A DNA stretch of 5,675 nucleotides from DASSUW01 sp036520135 (GTDB taxonomy: Bacteria > Actinomycetota > Thermoleophilia > Solirubrobacterales > Solirubrobacteraceae). The notes beneath the pieces are model-generated. The model did not search any database. It had not been told where the DNA came from and worked only from the letters and a program-made list of their open reading frames with translations. Shown in pieces: positions 1 through 5,675 of this stretch (positions within the stretch are counted from its first letter, which is position 1; every line of letters begins with the position of its first letter). The stretch covers positions 1 to 5,675 of the forward strand of contig DATDKF010000266.1 of the NCBI GenBank assembly GCA_036520135.1, written 5' to 3'. A program made the position numbers and the translations under genes.

Positions 1-125
1 CCTCCGCTGAAGTCGGTGTCCTGCTGAGTCTGTGCGCCTGCCGTGGCCGCCCCTGTCCATCCCACGGCGACGACCATGGCGACTAGGGCCATGGTCAATC
101 TCTTGATGAAGCGTGTTTGGCTCAA
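1..125 (-). CDS. N-terminus of a third secreted protein (truncated by window edge)
   Basis: Reading leftward from a TTG at 125..123, 41 codons stay open to the window edge. The peptide starts MSQTRFIKRL, continues with a hydrophobic core rich in Ala and Val (about residues 12-23) and ends in ATAGA, followed by QTQQDTDFSG. This is a classic Sec signal peptide with cleavage likely after Ala29 or Ala31. The TTG is preferred because an AGGAGGAG Shine-Dalgarno lies 6 nt upstream. The in-frame ATG at 92..90 has no such site and would drop the basic n-region. The gene follows gene B after 91 nt on the same strand, with no terminator-like hairpin plus T-run between, so it is probably the third gene of the operon. 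The mature part is too short to assign a family. By analogy with A and B it may be another envelope enzyme, which is inference. Confidence 0.75.
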   Translation of the reverse strand, partial: MSQTRFIKRLTMALVAMVVAVGWTGAATAGAQTQQDTDFSG

Positions 126-220
126 GGCCGTCTCCTCCTCCGCTGATCGGGGTTCAAGCGAGATGCCTGCGCGCCAGCGACCGGCACGGGGCATCGTTTG
201 CGAATGCGTCCAAGACTCAT
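122..220 (-). other. 32-codon mini-ORF bridging genes B and C
   Basis: An ATG at 220..218 overlaps the stop of gene B as ATGA. Its frame runs 32 codons to a TGA at 124..122, which overlaps the TTG start of gene C as TTGA. The peptide begins MSLGRIRKRCPVPVAG and ends in five arginines and a proline. Both junctions are 4-nt overlaps of the kind used for termination-reinitiation coupling. The GGAGGAG upstream of the ATG is only 2 nt away, so de novo initiation would be poor. Any translation would rely on ribosomes finishing gene B. The peptide resembles nothing I know. It may be a passive coupling device, or the geometry may be chance. Confidence 0.3.
132..139 (-). promoter_or_regulatory. Ribosome binding site of the third gene
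   Basis: The minus strand reads AGGAGGAG here, a near-perfect anti-16S match, with 6 nt before the TTG at 125..123. The site decides the start of the truncated gene. It also falls inside the Arg-rich tail of the 32-codon mini-ORF (codons AGG AGG AGA). Confidence 0.75.
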
Positions 221-637
221 CTCCTCCCCGGGGCCAGTAGCCGGATGCGGGTGCGGGTCGTGGCCCGGTTTCCGGCCGCGTCGCTAGCGGCCGCCAGCGC
301 CACCACCCGCAGCGAGCTCACGCTCGCAAGACTCCGCCGTGCACCCCGCCTCAGGCGCAGCGATACCCGGCGGGTCTTGCCGCCGTCCACACGGAACCTC
401 TTGCGCGCGATGGTGGTGCCGGCGCGACGCAGGCGCAGATCGACGCGGCAGAGGCGCTCGTTCTGCGGGCAGCTCACCCGCAGCCTGACCAGGCCGCGGC
501 GGGAGGCGCGGACGCGACGGGGCCGCACCCGCACCCGCGGGGCCAGCCGGTCCTGCGGCGCCGTGACATTCACCGGAGGCGTGGTCCCGCCCGCCGGCGG
601 CACCGTCCCGGCGGCCGGCGGCATCGTCCCGCCGCCG
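217..637 (-). repeat. Downstream copy of the shared linker plus C-terminal module
   Basis: This 3' part of gene B is paralogous to 2465..2855 of gene A at a constant offset of 2248 nt through the module. The encoded 110-aa modules align without gaps, with about 87 identities counted by hand. Features include APRVRVRPRRVRASRRGLV, a cysteine pair in SCPQNERLC, a KRFRV strand and DAAGNRATTRTRI before the Arg-rich end. The cysteines probably form a disulfide outside the cell. Similar tails recur, to my knowledge, in many secreted Thermoleophilia proteins, so an envelope-binding, sorting or beta-sandwich adaptor role is plausible but unproven. Confidence 0.85.
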
Positions 638-2463
638 CTTCCGGACGGATACGTTGCGACATAGTCGCCCGCGGCGGCGGCGAAGACCAGATACTCGATC
701 CCCTTGACCACCCGCGATTCGGTCGGCACGGGCACGCCATTGCGGGTCAGCCCCGACAGCCGCCCCGCGGGGGTGGCGGCCGGGACCATCGCCTCGAGGC
801 CGCGAGCGCCGGCAGCCGGCTGAAGCGTGAAGCGCAGGCGGCCGCCGACGAAGCTGAGACCGGCGAACGACGAGTTGTTGCGACCGTCGACCCAGTCGAG
901 CATCTGCTCGGCCGAGATCACGGGGACCCCGCGCGCCTGAGCAGCGGCCACGATCGCGTTCGCGCCGGAGAGGTCGCGATCGGTGTGCATGTTTGCGGTG
1001 AAAGCGCCGTAGTACCCCTGCGGGCCAAGCGCGCGATCGAGCAGCGCCGCGATGTGCACAGGTATGTTGATCTCTGACTCGTCGGTCATCTCCGTCGTCG
1101 CCTGGTAGACGTCGATGAGCGAGCCGTCGAGATCCGCAAAGCGCATGGGAATGCCCGAGCCGGTGAACATCCCGGGTCGGTTCTGGACCCAGCTGCCGGG
1201 CCAGTAGTAGTAATTCGTGTCCAGCCGGATCCCGAACTCACGCCCGACCTTCGGCTCGCCGGCCCAGGTGCTCCAGGCGATGCAGTGGGTGCGGTTCGTG
1301 CGCGGCGCCTCGACGACGTCCTCCCACCGGGATAGGAAATCGGGAAGCTGCTCCTCCCAGTTCGTCCGTAGCGAGGCCTCGGTGAAGTCGGCGCAACCGG
1401 TATTGAGATGCAGTGCGATCTCGAATCCCTGCGACTGGTACGCCGCCACCTGGGCGTCGGTCATGTCATTAACCGTGTAGACGTATGACGTGGAGCGCAC
1501 GCACTCCCAGTCGGCGACGGAGCAGCCGGCTGGGCTGAGCGCGAGGAAGCGGTTGAAGTGCTCCTCCGTTCCGCCGCTCGTGTGGTCGTCGCCGGTCAAG
1601 ACCACGACCGCCCGTTCGCCGCGCGGGAAGTACCAAAAGCGCGGCATCGGCAGGCGGTCGGCGCTCATCTGCGTGACGAGGTTCGCGAGCAGTCGCTGCT
1701 GCTCGTCGGCCTGCGGGATCGCGACCTTGTTGAGGTTGACCCAGTCCGGGAAGAACAGGTCGTCGGAGCGGATCGGCGGAATCTGGCCGTCGCGCTTCTG
1801 TCCGGCCCACGCCGGGTTGCCCTGGCGCGTCTGCACCACGGAGCTAGCGAGGTCGTAGGTGAAGGCGGCCGCCTGGCCTCCGGCCGAGCCCACGCTGCGC
1901 AGCGTTACGGCCGGGTTCGTCGTGGGCGTCGTCGCGTTGCTGTACAGGGCGGCCACGTTCGTGGCCCCGGCGAGCGTCCAGCGGTCCGCGCGGCCGTGGA
2001 ACTGCATGGTGTCGCCGGTGACGCCGGCACCCGGCCCGGAGGTCGTATCGACCCTGACGTAGCCGTTGTCGAGGTCGCCGGTGTCGCTCCCCAGGCCCAG
2101 CAGGCCGGCAAGCACGGTGCCCGGCCGCATTGCGATCAGGTTGCCCCCGCCCTGCACCCAGCTCGACAGGCTCGATGCCTGGGAGGCGGTCAAGGCGGCC
2201 GGCGCCAAGATCACCACGCTGTAGCCGCTCAGCGTGGCGTCCGAGATCTGGCCGACGTCCCGCACGTCGAAGGCGTTGAGACCCTCCGCGGTGAGAATCT
2301 CGGCGTAGTAGCGCCCGAAGGGCTCGTCGGGATCAGTGATGACGAGGATCGGACCGCCGGGGCCCTGGCCCGGCGGGAACGCCGTGGCCGTGCCGGCGAA
2401 GCCAGCCATGGCCGCGAGCGTCAGGATGACCGTGGCGAGCATTGCCACGCGACGACGTGTCAC
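217..2463 (-). CDS. Secreted GATase-like/NodB-like deacetylase fusion with basic C-terminal module
   Basis: The protein has 748 aa. The GTG start at 2463..2461 follows AGGAGGAG by 5 nt. Residues 1-28 are a signal peptide (cleavage ATA|F). Its TRRRVA n-region weakly resembles a Tat motif. Residues 38-115 look like the N-terminal half of a class I glutamine-amidotransferase/ThuA-like fold: ILVITDPDEPFGRYY, then VVILAP, then a GGGNLIAMRP turn. No nucleophilic Cys is evident there. Residues 284-528 resemble a NodB/CE4 deacetylase barrel. VVVLTGDDH (D292, D293) corresponds to motif 1, EIALHLNTG (H352) to motif 2, GIRLDTNYYYW to a middle strand, and NMHTD (H493) to the final His motif before VPVISAEQMLDWV. 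The second His of HxxxH is missing, but H393 and H294 are possible substitutes. Residues 534-605 form a beta domain, 606-637 a PPAGGT linker and 639-748 the basic module shared with gene A. A deacetylase or related hydrolase role outside the membrane is inferred. The substrate is unknown. Confidence 0.95.
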   Translation of the reverse strand: MTRRRVAMLATVILTLAAMAGFAGTATAFPPGQGPGGPILVITDPDEPFGRYYAEILTAEGLNAFDVRDVGQISDATLSGYSVVILAPAALTASQASSLSSWVQGGGNLIAMRPGTVLAGLLGLGSDTGDLDNGYVRVDTTSGPGAGVTGDTMQFHGRADRWTLAGATNVAALYSNATTPTTNPAVTLRSVGSAGGQAAAFTYDLASSVVQTRQGNPAWAGQKRDGQIPPIRSDDLFFPDWVNLNKVAIPQADEQQRLLANLVTQMSADRLPMPRFWYFPRGERAVVVLTGDDHTSGGTEEHFNRFLALSPAGCSVADWECVRSTSYVYTVNDMTDAQVAAYQSQGFEIALHLNTGCADFTEASLRTNWEEQLPDFLSRWEDVVEAPRTNRTHCIAWSTWAGEPKVGREFGIRLDTNYYYWPGSWVQNRPGMFTGSGIPMRFADLDGSLIDVYQATTEMTDESEINIPVHIAALLDRALGPQGYYGAFTANMHTDRDLSGANAIVAAAQARGVPVISAEQMLDWVDGRNNSSFAGLSFVGGRLRFTLQPAAGARGLEAMVPAATPAGRLSGLTRNGVPVPTESRVVKGIEYLVFAAAAGDYVATYPSGSGGGTMPPAAGTVPPAGGTTPPVNVTAPQDRLAPRVRVRPRRVRASRRGLVRLRVSCPQNERLCRVDLRLRRAGTTIARKRFRVDGGKTRRVSLRLRRGARRSLASVSSLRVVALAAASDAAGNRATTRTRIRLLAPGRR
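581..637 (-). repeat. 21-nt tandem repeats encoding the PPAGGTV-type linker in gene B
   Basis: Two full 21-nt units (581..601, 602..622) and a partial third (623..637) encode Pro-Pro-Ala-Gly-Gly-Thr-like heptads between the beta domain and the basic module. The Pro/Gly/Thr composition suits a flexible, protease-tolerant extracellular spacer. Copy number could vary by slippage. Confidence 0.7.
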
Positions 2464-2464
2464 T

Positions 2465-4714
2465 TCATCTCCTCCTGGGGGCCAGCAGGCTGATGCGGGT
2501 GCGGGTCGTGGCCCGGTTGCCGGCCGCGTCGCGCGCCGCCGCTACCGCCACCACCCGCAGCGGGCCTGAGCGCACCAGCCGCCGCCGCGCGCCCCGCTTC
2601 AGTCGCAGCGACACCCGCCGCGTCGTGCCGCCTGCCACTCGGAACCTCTTGCCCGCCAGCGTGGCGCCACGCCAGCGCAGGCGCAGATCGACGCGGCAGA
2701 CCCGCTCGCCGCGCGGGCAGCTCACCCGCACCACGACCAGCCCACGGCGCGACGCGCGCACCCGGCGCGGGCGCACCCGCACCCGCGGCGCCAGCCGGTC
2801 GAGCGCCGACGGCACCGTCGCGCCCGCCGGCGGCACCGTCCCGCCCGCCGGCGGCGGACTCGCCGGAACACCACCCGAGCCGCCGCCGTCCCGGCCCTCC
2901 AGGTTGCCGCTGTCGTCGACCGCGCGGCTCCGGATGGCGACCTGGCCGTCGGCGGTCGGAGTCCACGTGTAGCTCCAATTCTCGCGACCGGCGGCGAGAT
3001 GCCAGCTGAGCTCGCCGTCCACGGAGACCTCGACGCCGCCCACCCGCCCGCCTCCGTTGTCGACGGCCGTGCCGCTCACGGTCACCGGGATACCGGCAGT
3101 GACGCTGCGCGTCGGCGTGCTGGGCGCGGAGTCCGGCGGCGTGGTGTCGCTGGAGGCACCGGTCGGCGTCAGGCCAGCCTGCAGCGTCGCCGGCTGCACG
3201 CCCATGTCAGCGAACAGGTTGACCGTGGCCTGCTGCATCGGGATGCTGGGCGTCGACCCCCCACGGTCGTGCTCGCCGTCGAGACCCCACGACCACTGGA
3301 CGGTGCCCGCGCCGAAGACGAGCGCGTCGGGCCCAGCGCCGTTCGCGTCGCGGTAGAGGGTCAGGCGATGGGTCGCGTTGCCCGGACCGTACGTCGAGCC
3401 GTAGTCGAGCAGCTTCTCCACCCCGAAGGCCGCCGTGGCGGACAGGCGAACCAGCCCCGGCGGGCGCGCGCCGTTGTCGAGGTCCTCGTCCCACTCGTAG
3501 CCGACGGTGCCGTCGGCGAGCGTCGCCGTCGCGCCCGGCGACAGCCCGGCCATGCTCGTGTTCCGCCACAACCGCAGCCGACCCTCCGCCGCCGGCACCT
3601 GCAGCGCTCGCGTGCCGGAGTTGACGGTGAAGATCGTTCCCGTGAGGGCGTTCTCAGGCCGGCCGCCGTCAGCCGGCGGACTGAATCGCGGGTCCCGCCA
3701 CGTGCCGGTCCAGACGCCGGGCGCCGGATCGATCTTGGCGTTGGCGTGCGTCTCCTTGTAACAGACGAGGGTGCGGTGCGAGTTCTCCCAGCGCGTCTTC
3801 CAGAACACCTCGTTGCCGCTCAAGAACGCAAGGTGAACGCCGGCGTCGCGCGCAGCCTCCACGTTCGCGCGCTGGGTTCCCGACCAGTACTCGTCGTGGC
3901 CGACCGACAGGAACGCGCGATGCTCGCGGAGCTCGGCGCCCAGGCGGTCGCCGTCAACTCCGGTGAGGTAGGAGACGTCGTAACCGTTCCGCTCGAGCCA
4001 GCGCACCATCGGATACTCGGCGTTGAACAGCCAGTCCTCCGGCGCATAGTCACGCGTGGTGAACGGGCGGTTGTATGAAACCTTGTACGCGCGTCCCGCG
4101 GGATTGCCGACGTACAGGCTGTTGCCCCCGTACCGGTTGTAGGCCTGCCAGGTGGTGTCCGCGGTCTGGAAGAGGAGGTCCGAGGCGCCGTTATCGTCAC
4201 GCACGACAAAGGGGACGTGACTCGCGCCGTCGCCGTCCTCTCGTACCAGCCGAGCGAAGTAGATGCCTGAGACGGCGTCAATCGGAACGCTCCAAGCGGC
4301 CGACTCGGACCAGTTGCCGCAGTCGATCAGGCCCGTCGCGCCGTCGTTCTGACAGGGGGGTTGGGCCTGGGGCAGCGACACAGACGGCTGCACCGTCGCA
4401 ACCCGGCGGGCGCCGTCCCCGCCGTACCAGCCCATGCGGTAGATGTCGAGGCGGTAGTCGCTGGCGGCCGTGTCAACCTTGAAACGGACGACGCCTCCCT
4501 GGTCGACGCTGATGTCGATCGCGAAGCCCTGAATGCCCATGTCACCGGCACCCGAGACGTCCCACTCGCTCGGCGGGTCGCCGTCCTTGCAGTTCTCGGC
4601 CACGATCGCGTTGGCCGGCGCGCCGCACGGCTGACCCTGTGCGGACGCCGGTGCGGCCACGAGCCCCAAGGTCAGTCCTGCAAGCACACCTAAGAGCGTG
4701 GACTGTCGAATCAT
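2465..4714 (-). CDS. Secreted N,N-dimethylformamidase beta-subunit-like protein with Ig-like domain
   Basis: The protein has 749 aa. The ATG at 4714..4712 is preceded by GGGAGG and opens a clear signal peptide (residues 1-25, cleavage ASA|Q). The frame stays open upstream to 5077, but an extension would bury that peptide. Residues about 45-505 match the dimethylformamidase large-subunit C-terminal family: SEWDVSGAGD, IQGFAIDISV, YRLDIYRMGWYGGDGAR, then QAYNRYGGNSLY (Y192, Y195), SVGHDEYWS (H273, E275) and FLSGNEVFW (N301, E302). Characterised Paracoccus DMFase uses an iron centre held by two Tyr and one carboxylate. The His-x-Glu and later Asn spacing here agrees with my memory of its active site. 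Residues 535-605 are a bacterial Ig-like domain (VTVSGTAVDNGGG, RSRAVDDSGNLE). Residues 609-638 are a PPAGGTV linker and 640-749 the basic module shared with B. No small subunit is encoded in the window. The chemistry is probably amide or polymer cleavage outside the cell, but that is inferred. Confidence 0.96.
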   Translation of the reverse strand: MIRQSTLLGVLAGLTLGLVAAPASAQGQPCGAPANAIVAENCKDGDPPSEWDVSGAGDMGIQGFAIDISVDQGGVVRFKVDTAASDYRLDIYRMGWYGGDGARRVATVQPSVSLPQAQPPCQNDGATGLIDCGNWSESAAWSVPIDAVSGIYFARLVREDGDGASHVPFVVRDDNGASDLLFQTADTTWQAYNRYGGNSLYVGNPAGRAYKVSYNRPFTTRDYAPEDWLFNAEYPMVRWLERNGYDVSYLTGVDGDRLGAELREHRAFLSVGHDEYWSGTQRANVEAARDAGVHLAFLSGNEVFWKTRWENSHRTLVCYKETHANAKIDPAPGVWTGTWRDPRFSPPADGGRPENALTGTIFTVNSGTRALQVPAAEGRLRLWRNTSMAGLSPGATATLADGTVGYEWDEDLDNGARPPGLVRLSATAAFGVEKLLDYGSTYGPGNATHRLTLYRDANGAGPDALVFGAGTVQWSWGLDGEHDRGGSTPSIPMQQATVNLFADMGVQPATLQAGLTPTGASSDTTPPDSAPSTPTRSVTAGIPVTVSGTAVDNGGGRVGGVEVSVDGELSWHLAAGRENWSYTWTPTADGQVAIRSRAVDDSGNLEGRDGGGSGGVPASPPPAGGTVPPAGATVPSALDRLAPRVRVRPRRVRASRRGLVVVRVSCPRGERVCRVDLRLRWRGATLAGKRFRVAGGTTRRVSLRLKRGARRRLVRSGPLRVVAVAAARDAAGNRATTRTRISLLAPRRR
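2469..2476 (-). promoter_or_regulatory. Ribosome binding site of gene B, inside the 3' end of gene A
   Basis: The minus strand reads AGGAGGAG, followed by ATGAA and the GTG start at 2463. These bases are also the last Arg codons of gene A, whose TGA stop at 2467..2465 lies between the site and the start. Stop and start are separated by 1 nt, so translational coupling of B to A is very likely. The site fixes the GTG as the start. Confidence 0.9.
2814..2855 (-). repeat. 21-nt tandem repeats encoding the PPAGGTV linker in gene A
   Basis: Two 21-nt units (2814..2834 and 2835..2855) differ at one base and encode PPAGGTV/PPAGATV heptads between the Ig-like domain and the basic module. They match the linker repeat in gene B, which shows that linker and module travel together. 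Confidence 0.75.
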
Positions 4715-4717
4715 CGA

Positions 4718-4723
4718 CCTCCC
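4718..4723 (-). promoter_or_regulatory. Ribosome binding site of gene A
   Basis: GGGAGG on the minus strand lies 3 nt before the ATG at 4714. The spacing is a little short, but it is the only purine-rich site near a start in this frame. It supports the signal-peptide start over upstream alternatives. Confidence 0.7.
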
Positions 4724-5010
4724 ACCCGTGGGGACCAGCCGCGCGATGTGTGGTTCACGTCGCGGCTTGGGCCGGCGGCAGGTTGAAGCTGGAGGCCCAG
4801 CGCTGAGGGCCGGCTTCGCCAAGCGCCGTCGCGGGTGAGTGGCGCGTAACCCTTCCGTGGGCGAGAAGCCGAGCAGCAGCTTCAGTCCTAGGGAGACGTG
4901 TCGGAGATCGGGGCATCCATGCATCGGTGCGTATTCCTCTCGGGTTGGAACGCCCAAACTTCGGCGACGTCCAGGCATGTCGCAGTACGGACCTCGAGGA
5001 ATGTCGGAGC

Positions 5011-5127
5011 GCTGACGGCGGGGGAACCGGGCCGTGTGCGATGCCTTGCCGCGAGCCACGAGCTGTGGCATCAGCACGCCGAGGCGGACGACATTCGATA
5101 GCCCGGGATAGCGACGCTCGCCTCAGC
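5011..5127. other. Cluster of adjacent hairpins, possible structured leader RNA
   Basis: Three stems lie almost end to end. ACGGC at 5015..5019 pairs with GCCGT at 5031..5035 around a GGGGGAACC-containing loop. GTGCGATGCC at 5036..5045 pairs with GGCATC-A-GCAC at 5067..5077 (10 bp, one bulged A). GAGGCG at 5081..5086 pairs with CGCCTC at 5119..5124. GCTGA at 5011..5015 and TCAGC at 5123..5127 could close a junction around all three, although that stem overlaps the neighbouring stems by one or two bases. The strand is undecided. On the minus strand it would lie about 300 nt upstream of gene A. It matches no riboswitch class I can name, and GC-rich DNA gives such stems by chance. Confidence 0.3.
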
Positions 5128-5675
5128 CACCGGGCGACGCCGAATCAGGGAACTTCCGCGTCGCTCGTTCCGACCGCTACTGACCGTGCCCGCGGATCAA
5201 CCGAACCAACACCTGCTCCGCCAGCGTGCCCGCCGTACCAGGGCTCCACCAGGCCGCCCGACGTGGTCCGACGGTAGTCAGAAGCCAGACCGTCCGAGGA
5301 GCGCCTCGCCTGACGCCACCCGTACGACGGGCGTACCGGCCAGACGTACTGATTCTCGGAATATCCCTGGACTCACAGTTCAGTCGCCGCCGCACGACAG
5401 TCCCGGGACGAGCACTACACGTCAGACGAGCGGAACGGACGAACCGCACGTGTCCGGGGACCCGCGATCGGCCCCTGACATCGCTCCTGGTTTCGAAACG
5501 ACGCGGCAACGCGCCGCTGGGCCCCTATCGAGTTCCACCAACATGGCGGCGAGCAGCTCGAGCGCCTGCGAGCTGGTGTGCCGAGATACGGCAGGCATTA
5601 CGCTCAGCGAGGTGCACGAAGGCTCGATGCCGCCCGCCAGATGTAACGGGAGCCGCCGTGACGCCGAGGCTTTGG

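Larger units (their letters stand above)
2465..2855 (-). repeat. Upstream copy of the shared linker plus C-terminal module
   Basis: This is the 3' part of gene A, paired with 217..637. DNA identity is highest at the gene end: 2492..2532 and 244..284 differ at one base. Another 22 identical bases occur at 2679..2700 and 431..452. Elsewhere the third codon positions have drifted, which points to an old duplication or module shuffling with selection, or patchy gene conversion. The cysteine pair here is SCPRGERVC. Confidence 0.85.
4715..5675. other. Region upstream of gene A without a supported gene
   Basis: The 960 bp contains only short open frames with odd amino-acid mixes, no ribosome sites and no recognisable motifs. 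The base composition is somewhat less GC-rich than in the genes, for example around 5341..5400. The part next to gene A must carry its leader and promoter, but no convincing -35/-10 pair stands out. A hairpin without a T-run lies at 4794..4811 (GGCCC/GGGCC). A hairpin cluster occurs at 5011..5127. Near 5319..5336 are two small overlapping inverted repeats (CCCGT/ACGGG and GTACG/CGTAC). A frame enters from the right edge on the minus strand and stops at 5422. I cannot identify it, and it may be chance. Confidence 0.5.

Noticed and set aside
1558..2493. Long plus-strand frame opposite gene B
   Set aside because: Arg/Gly/Ala-rich composition without motifs, fully antisense to a gene with recognisable domains. 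It is a GC-skew shadow.
2460..2978. Minus-strand frame of 172 codons overlapping the 3' end of gene A
   Set aside because: It reads the repeat linker and Arg-rich module out of frame, giving Gly/Arg/Ala runs. The family-matching frame is that of gene A.
2999..4078. Plus-strand frame of 359 codons opposite gene A
   Set aside because: Same reasoning: it mirrors the codon structure of gene A, has no ribosome site and has a low-complexity basic composition.
4794..4811. Hairpin in the gene A leader as a terminator
   Set aside because: Only a 5-bp GC stem with no T-run on either strand, and it lies directly upstream of a gene that must be transcribed through it.
4921..4965. Possible promoter (TTTGGG and GAATAC with a 16-nt spacer, minus strand) for gene A
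   Set aside because: Both boxes match consensus poorly and the 5' leader would be about 200 nt. Such pairs are expected by chance.
4715..5077. Upstream extension of gene A to a start at 5077
   Set aside because: The added 121 residues have no family resemblance and would place the clear signal peptide (MIRQSTLLGV...) in the middle of the protein. The GGGAGG site supports the ATG at 4714.
5011..5160. c-di-AMP (ydaO-type) riboswitch suggested by GGGGGAACC and GCCGAATC
   Set aside because: The motifs are in the wrong order. There is no GGGGTGAATC or GTCAGCTAACC element, and no cell-wall gene follows on the plus strand.
5177..5509. Minus-strand frame of 110 codons upstream of gene A
   Set aside because: Arg/Thr/Gly-rich peptide with no motif, no ribosome site before its ATG and no clear codon bias. 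A decayed gene cannot be excluded.
5422..5674. Minus-strand frame entering from the right edge, and the plus-strand frame from 5543 opposite it
   Set aside because: About 84 and 44 codons respectively. The minus-strand frame has moderately GC-rich third positions (ALELLAAMLVELDRG looks protein-like), but neither has a recognisable domain and the plus-strand start has no ribosome site. I could not support either as a gene.

Overview
The window is GC-rich DNA from an actinobacterium. The class Thermoleophilia (Solirubrobacter/Conexibacter-like) is my best guess. The reasons are the GC-rich third codon positions, GTG and TTG starts with strong AGGAGG ribosome sites, and a C-terminal module I associate with secreted proteins of that group. 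That module is arginine-rich, carries an SCP-x5-C pair and ends in a DAAGNRATT-type strand. The placement is inference, not proof.

All convincing genes lie on the minus strand, so they read from right to left. Gene A (2465..4714, 749 aa) is a secreted protein related to the large/beta subunit of N,N-dimethylformamidase, followed by an Ig-like domain. Gene B (217..2463, 748 aa) begins 1 nt after the stop of A. It is a secreted fusion of a class I glutamine-amidotransferase-like (ThuA-like) domain, a divergent NodB/polysaccharide-deacetylase-like barrel and a small beta domain. Gene C (1..125, truncated by the left edge) begins 91 nt after B with a strong ribosome site, a TTG codon and a third signal peptide.

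A and B end in the same Pro/Gly/Thr linker (about two 21-nt repeat units) plus a 110-aa basic module, with about 87 of 110 residues identical by hand alignment. In A, the last codons of this module (AGG AGG AGA TGA) also form the Shine-Dalgarno sequence of the next gene. In B the same DNA sits beside a 32-codon mini-ORF. That mini-ORF overlaps the stop of B by ATGA and the start of C by TTGA. The layout is that of a translationally coupled operon of exported, probably envelope-associated enzymes. The domain content suggests work on surface polysaccharide or other amide/acyl-bearing polymers, but no substrate can be read from the sequence.

The right-hand 960 bp (4715..5675) holds no gene I can support. 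It includes the leader of A and a cluster of adjacent hairpins at 5011..5127. Open frames there are short, have no ribosome sites and resemble no family I know. There are no tRNA or rRNA genes, CRISPR arrays or insertion sequences.
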